From: Anaerococcus vaginalis
GTDB lineage: Bacteria > Bacillota > Clostridia > Tissierellales > Peptoniphilaceae
Direction: 5' to 3'
Length of the DNA stretch: 55,511 nucleotides
Assembly: GCA_018363915.1 (NCBI GenBank)
Contig: JAGZMY010000011.1
Coordinates: 1 to 55,511 of the forward strand
Below are positions 51,896 to 55,511 of this stretch, one piece after another. The translations under genes were made by a program, and so were the position numbers. Every line of letters begins with the position of its first letter. Position 1 is the stretch's first letter. The notes below the pieces were generated by a model. It was not told the origin of the DNA and ran no database searches. It saw only the letters and a program-made list of their open reading frames with translations.

Positions 51896-53450
51896 CAAGG
51901 TCATAGTTATACCAGCGAAGAAGAAAAAAGGAAATTCCATAAAGGAATCAGAAAAGAAAAAACTAAGAGTAGCTGCCTATGCGAGGGTATCGACAGATAG
52001 CGATGAACAGGCAACTTCTTATGACACTCAAGTAGACCACTACACAGATTATATTAAGAGAAATCCAGAATGGGAATTTGCAGGAGTATTTTCTGACGAG
52101 GGAATCAGTGGAACTTACACCAAGAAAAGAGCTGGCTTTAATAAAATGATTGAAGAAGCCATGGAAGGAAACATCGACTACATCATCACAAAGTCAATAT
52201 CGAGGTTTGCCAGAAATACACTAGACTGCTTAAAATATATTCGTAAACTAAAAGAAAACAACATCCCAGTCTATTTTGAAAAAGAAAACATCAACACCAT
52301 GGATGCCAAGGGAGAAGTTCTCCTTACCATTATGGCATCTCTTGCACAACAGGAAAGTCAGTCCTTATCACAAAATGTAAAGTTAGGATTTCAATATAGG
52401 TTTCAACAAGGGCAAGTCCAAGTAAATCATAATAGGTTTTTAGGCTACACAAAAGACGAAGACGGAAAACTTGTCATAGTTCCTGAAGAAGCAAAAATTA
52501 TAAAAAGGATCTACAGAGAATACTTGGAAGGAGCAAGCCTACGAGATATAAAGGTAGGACTTGAAAAAGACAAGATAGTAAATGGAGCAGGAAATAAGAA
52601 GTGGCATGTATCGAACCTCAATCAAATATTAACTAATGAGAAATATATGGGGGATGCCCTCTTACAAAAAACATACACCGTAGATTTTCTAAATAAGAAA
52701 AGGGTAAAGAATGATGGAATAGCACCTCAATATTATGTAGAAAATAGCCATGAAGCCATCATACCAAAAGAAATCTTCATGCGAGTTGGAGAAGAAATGT
52801 ACAGACGAGCTAATATGGTGAGCGGAAAAGGAAAAAGAAGAATTTATTCGAGTAAATATGCCCTTTCAAGTATTGTCTACTGCTCTAAATGCGGAGATAT
52901 TTACAGAAGAATTGCTTGGAACAACAGGGGAAAGAAATATACCGTTTGGAGGTGTTGTACAAGAGTAACCCATGGACCAGATGCCTGCCATGCAAGAACA
53001 ATAAAAGAAGAAGACCTACAAGAGGCAGTCGTAGAAGCAATCAATAAACTTATATCTGAAAGCGGTGAATTAAAAGAAATAATAAAAGAAAATATAGAAA
53101 AAGCCATCACAGGTGATGGAAGTAGTGGAATAGAAGAAATAGACAAAGAAATGCTGGAGGTTCAAGAAGAACTTTTAAAAGTAGCTAATGCCAAGAAAGA
53201 CTACACAGACCTTGCAGGCAAAGTGGAAGAGTTAAGAAATGAAAAAGAAAAGATACTCCTTGAAATGGCGGAAGAGAAGAATGAACAAAACAGACTAATG
53301 GAATTAGAAGAGTTTTTAGACAATCAAGAATTAGAAATAGAAAGCTATGATGAAGAATTGGTAAGGAAATTTATAGATAAGATAGTTGTTTATGAAGAAA
53401 AACTGAAAGTTGTGTTTAAGTCAGGAATTGAAGTTGAAATAGAAAATTGA
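51885..53450 (+). CDS. Large serine recombinase 2
   Basis: 521 residues. Catalytic S36 in AAYARVSTDSDEQATSYDTQ; then KSISRFARNTLDCLKYIRKL, the recombinase domain to ~300, a zinc ribbon (CSKCGDIYRR ... CCTRVTHGPDAC) and a coiled coil to ~470. Only moderately alike recombinase 1. Completes the integration operon; terminator at 53488. Confidence 0.93.
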   Translation: MMNSKVIVIPAKKKKGNSIKESEKKKLRVAAYARVSTDSDEQATSYDTQVDHYTDYIKRNPEWEFAGVFSDEGISGTYTKKRAGFNKMIEEAMEGNIDYIITKSISRFARNTLDCLKYIRKLKENNIPVYFEKENINTMDAKGEVLLTIMASLAQQESQSLSQNVKLGFQYRFQQGQVQVNHNRFLGYTKDEDGKLVIVPEEAKIIKRIYREYLEGASLRDIKVGLEKDKIVNGAGNKKWHVSNLNQILTNEKYMGDALLQKTYTVDFLNKKRVKNDGIAPQYYVENSHEAIIPKEIFMRVGEEMYRRANMVSGKGKRRIYSSKYALSSIVYCSKCGDIYRRIAWNNRGKKYTVWRCCTRVTHGPDACHARTIKEEDLQEAVVEAINKLISESGELKEIIKENIEKAITGDGSSGIEEIDKEMLEVQEELLKVANAKKDYTDLAGKVEELRNEKEKILLEMAEEKNEQNRLMELEEFLDNQELEIESYDEELVRKFIDKIVVYEEKLKVVFKSGIEVEIEN

Positions 53451-53487
53451 CAGGTATTAAAAGTAAATATACAATAAAAATAACAGT

Positions 53488-53540
53488 ACCCGACTCGCCT
53501 CTTAGTATAATGAGAACCAAGTCGGGTCTTTTAATTTTAC
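53488..53540 (+). terminator. Terminator of the recombinase operon
   Basis: ACCCGACT (53488-53495) pairs with AGTCGGGT (53520-53527), with CTC/GAG inside; followed by CTTTTAATTTT. Confidence 0.8.
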
Positions 53541-53602
53541 TTAATAGACTTAATATAATTGGTATAATATTATCATAAGCAATTGAGGATAATCGTGCTC
53601 AA

Positions 53603-53639
53603 ATAAAAAAATAAGTAGTTAAGTTAATAACTACTTATT
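53603..53639 (-). terminator. Terminator of the second abi cassette
   Basis: AATAAGTAGTT/AACTACTTATT, 11-bp perfect arms; on the minus strand followed by a long T run. Overlaps the abi stop. Confidence 0.75.
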
Positions 53640-54575
53640 AGGAAATCCTGAAATTGCAAATATGGCATCAATTGATATACTAGTAAATTTATCTTCATAT
53701 TTATTTTTGATGGAGCTAATTGATGAGATTAAAGATTGGTACTCTTTTTCGGGAATAACTAGTTTAAGGACCAATATTAAATCGTGTAAATTTTTTCCAG
53801 TATAATTCTCATCAAAAAACTTTTCAAATATAGCGGTTTGACCAGCTTTATTCAATGAGAAAGAATACATGACTTCATCATGGGCACAAACATTTCTGAA
53901 AAAATTACAGATTTTAATTATGTCTATAAGTTCAGTTTTACTAATTTTTTCTTTAGAATGGTAACTATCTTTATATCTTTCACCAAAATCTCTAGCAATT
54001 TTATTTTGAAGAGATTCATCTAGGGAATTATAAAAATAAGAAATATTTCCTAAAGTAAGGAAATTTACAAGAACCCAAAGAGGGATGTGGTCATGCTTTT
54101 TTATATAATGCTTAATAGGTTTCTTGCCATTTGAATTTTTATTTTCTCTACTTATGGCATTGGATAATGTCCCTATATTTTTCAAAACATAATTTAGCTG
54201 ATGCTTTGATGCAGAATAATTTTCAATTTGTAAGTAAGGATATAGTCCATCTCTGTATAAGTCTGAAAAATGATAAGCACAGGATGTTTTTAGAAGTTTC
54301 TCAAAACGGAGCAGAGAAGAAAAAATCACTTCTTTTAATTCACGATCCATTTCATGAAGAGCATAAATTTCTTCAAAACTACTACCAGCTTTATATACAT
54401 CTTCTACCCCATTAGAAGATGTATTGTCTAAAAATGGAGTTTTATAGCCATTGATAAGGTTATAATAATTAACTTGTGATAAAATAATCTTAGCATATTC
54501 TGGATTATTAAAGTCTAAACCTCTATTTGAGAGTATTTCAATTTGTTCATCATAAGTTTTAAACGGTTTGCTCAT
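53631..54575 (-). CDS. Second Abi_2 family abortive-infection protein
   Basis: 314 residues from the ATG at 54575 (GAGGTG on the minus strand 5 bases before; a GTG two codons upstream is possible). FKTYDEQIEILSNRGLDFN, ILSQVNYYNLINGYKTPFL, HIPLWVLVNFLTLGNISYFY and FFRNVCAHDEVMYSF follow the Abi_2 pattern with the HEPN R-x4-H (RNVCAH). It differs clearly from the copy at 18853, so it is not a duplicate. Own promoter, leader RNA and terminator. Lies between the recombinases and attR. Confidence 0.86.
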   Translation of the reverse strand: MSKPFKTYDEQIEILSNRGLDFNNPEYAKIILSQVNYYNLINGYKTPFLDNTSSNGVEDVYKAGSSFEEIYALHEMDRELKEVIFSSLLRFEKLLKTSCAYHFSDLYRDGLYPYLQIENYSASKHQLNYVLKNIGTLSNAISRENKNSNGKKPIKHYIKKHDHIPLWVLVNFLTLGNISYFYNSLDESLQNKIARDFGERYKDSYHSKEKISKTELIDIIKICNFFRNVCAHDEVMYSFSLNKAGQTAIFEKFFDENYTGKNLHDLILVLKLVIPEKEYQSLISSISSIKNKYEDKFTSISIDAIFAISGFPNK

Positions 54576-54587
54576 ATACACACCTCA

Positions 54588-54628
54588 TAAAAAAACGCCC
54601 CGCCACGTATGGCAAGGGCTTGTTCCTT
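54588..54628 (-). ncRNA. Hairpin RNA upstream of the second abi gene
   Basis: On the minus strand GCCC-TT-GCCA-TACG-TGGC-G-GGGC (54597-54619) with a UACG tetraloop, followed by seven T (54589-54595), between promoter and abi start. Same arrangement as at 19753-19815, with a different, shorter stem. Confidence 0.6.
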
Positions 54629-54634
54629 AACTAA

Positions 54635-54662
54635 ATTATAGCAGAATTATACGTAAAGTCAA
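54635..54662 (-). promoter_or_regulatory. Promoter of the second abi RNA/gene
   Basis: Minus strand TTGACT (54657-54662), 16-base spacer, TATAAT (54635-54640), identical in hexamers and spacing to the promoter at 19822-19849. Confidence 0.8.
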
Positions 54663-54706
54663 GGATTGTAAGAAATAAATTTTTATGATGTATAATCAGA
54701 GATAGA

Positions 54707-54720
54707 TATGTTCCAACATA
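54707..54720. promoter_or_regulatory. Perfect palindrome TATGTT-CC-AACATA
   Basis: A 14-base perfect palindrome 40 bases before the RlmD-like attachment region. Possible binding site of a recombinase or regulator. Confidence 0.35.
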
Positions 54721-54750
54721 CGAGGCTTTTTAGAAATAGGAAGTTTTATT

Positions 54751-54810
54751 CATACTGACCACTCAAGCCATGTGGAGTGCATAGCGTTGATACAAAGAGT
54801 GAAATTGTGA
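54751..54810 (+). other. Right attachment region: RlmD C-terminus mimic
   Basis: The frame reads HTDHSSHVECIALIQRVKL then TGA. SSHVECIALI aligns in frame with the host rlmD end SRHVETIVLM (21 of 29 bases from 54763). It is taken as attR of the prophage and, equally, the former left end of the next element in the same rlmD target, i.e. tandem integration. Confidence 0.55.
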
Positions 54811-54965
54811 AAATCCTGCATTTTAAGCAGTTTTACAAGCATTATGTATTTGTAGAAGACGGAGAGGGAGGACGAAAAAAAGTCTTAAAAAATTATATGG
54901 ATGTGAATGTTTGCATTGATATGGTATGTGGAGATACAAAGAATGTTTTTGAAAGTGAGGAATAA
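54807..54965 (+). CDS. Small protein at the start of the second element
   Basis: 52 residues from a GTG at 54807 (MKILHFKQFYKHYVFVEDGE ... NVFESEE). No ribosome site of good quality is visible and no domain is recognised. It overlaps the RlmD-mimic stop. Likely a small orphan of the conjugative element, or a remnant. Confidence 0.4.
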   Translation: MKILHFKQFYKHYVFVEDGEGGRKKVLKNYMDVNVCIDMVCGDTKNVFESEE

Positions 54966-54971
54966 GAAATT

Positions 54972-55253
54972 ATGAGATGGATAATAAAAATAATCTTATT
55001 CCCAATTAGCTTGGTGTTAAGTATCCTTACAGCATTTCTGACATTTCTACTTGGTATCGGAACAGCCCTACTATATTTGCTGATGATGTTTTGTATATTT
55101 GGAGCAATTGCATCTTTTCTGCAAAAAGAAGTTACCATCGGAATAGAAGCATTGATTATTGGATTCTTAGTTAGTCCATACGGAATACCTATGGTTGGAG
55201 CAACAGTTATAGCTTTTTTGCAAGGTATCAATGAAGCAATAAAATCAATCTAA
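54972..55253 (+). CDS. CD1845-like membrane protein of Tn1549/CTn elements
   Basis: 93 residues, two to three membrane segments (IILFPISLVLSILTAFLTFL, LLGIGTALLYLLMMFCIFGA, IGFLVSPYGIPMVGATVIAF). This small protein is regularly the first gene of Tn1549/CTn-type conjugative elements, next to the replication initiator. Role unknown. Confidence 0.75.
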   Translation: MRWIIKIILFPISLVLSILTAFLTFLLGIGTALLYLLMMFCIFGAIASFLQKEVTIGIEALIIGFLVSPYGIPMVGATVIAFLQGINEAIKSI

Positions 55254-55279
55254 AAAATTTCATAAAAATGGTTACCAAA

Positions 55280-55309
55280 GGCGATAGAAGAAAAAACTAT
55301 CGTCTTTTT
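55280..55309 (+). terminator. Intrinsic terminator
   Basis: GGCGATAG/CTATCGTC (one GU) with an A-rich loop, followed by TTTTTC. Confidence 0.7.
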
Positions 55310-55343
55310 CTTTGCAAATTTTTAAGGAGGGAGGTGATCCTGT

Positions 55344-55511
55344 ATGGACTTTGACTATTTCTATAACAGAGAAGCGGAGCGATTTAACTTTCTAAAAGTA
55401 CCTGAAATATTAGTAGACGGAGAAGAATTTAAGGGACTGTCTGCTGAAGCCATTATCCTATACTCCATGCTTTTGAAACGCACAGGAATGTCCTTTAAGA
55501 ATAACTGGGTG
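55344..55511 (+). CDS. Replication initiator protein A N-terminus (partial)
   Basis: The first 56 residues (ATG after GGAGGTGATCCTGT) read FDYFYNREAERFNFLKVPEI, GLSAEAIILYSMLLKRTGMS: the RepA_N domain of plasmids and Tn1549-like conjugative elements. It is cut by the window end. It shows that a conjugative element follows the prophage. Confidence 0.85.
   Translation, partial: MDFDYFYNREAERFNFLKVPEILVDGEEFKGLSAEAIILYSMLLKRTGMSFKNNWV

Overview
The window is AT-rich, low-GC Gram-positive DNA. Gene style (LPXTG-type surface-protein tail, RlmD, Fe-S helicase) suggests an anaerobic Firmicute such as a member of the Anaerococcus/Peptoniphilus/Finegoldia group; that assignment is inference from style, not a database match. 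Almost the whole window is one integrated siphovirus-type prophage of about 51 kb, lodged at the 3' end of the host rlmD (rumA) gene, followed by the start of a second mobile element that looks like a Tn1549/CTn-type conjugative element.

Layout. 1-3925: host genes (surface protein tail, nuclease-helicase, rlmD). About 3884: left attachment region in the last codons of rlmD. 4102-5783: lysogeny/early control (XRE repressor, ImmA-type peptidase, small zinc-ribbon protein) with two matching operator palindromes. 5789-17610: replication and recombination (sigma-like factor, 48-bp repeats, DUF2800, DUF2815, family A DNA polymerase with an intein, prim-pol/helicase, VRR-NUC, SNF2 helicase, DUF1492 regulator). 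17611-18280: RelE/AbrB toxin-antitoxin pair on the minus strand. 18400-29035: packaging and DNA modification (HNH, probable cos, terminase subunits, SAM synthetase-like protein, two DNA methyltransferases, portal), interrupted by an Abi_2 cassette and a Fic gene. 29022-41246: head, tail and holin genes, including a frameshifted tail chaperone and a second, antisense toxin-antitoxin pair. 41247-42056: endolysin. 42495-49511: cargo of five transport genes (ECF S, T and A components plus two YbtPQ/IrtAB-like ABC half-transporters) with a TetR regulator and palindromic operators. 49555-53540: integration module of three overlapping serine-recombinase-family genes. 53603-54662: second Abi_2 cassette. 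54751-54810: a sequence that reads like another RlmD C-terminus, taken as the right attachment region. 54807-end: start of the next element (CD1845-like membrane protein, RepA N-terminus).

The plan (rlmD site, serine recombinases, methyltransferases, accessory cargo between lysis and recombinase genes) resembles what I remember of the streptococcal phage Phi-m46.1 family, which carries resistance genes in that slot; here the slot holds transporters. The most unusual things are: (1) an intein in the DNA polymerase whose HNH endonuclease is encoded in a different reading frame from the intein itself; (2) two unrelated-looking Abi_2 (HEPN-motif) genes, each preceded by the same promoter - short hairpin RNA - terminator arrangement; (3) several phage genes with perfect Shine-Dalgarno sequences followed by ATA or ATC instead of a normal start codon; (4) 48-bp tandem repeats after the sigma-like gene with a single extra copy before the recombinase operon; (5) a three-copy promoter family shared by the recombinase operon and two small phage genes.
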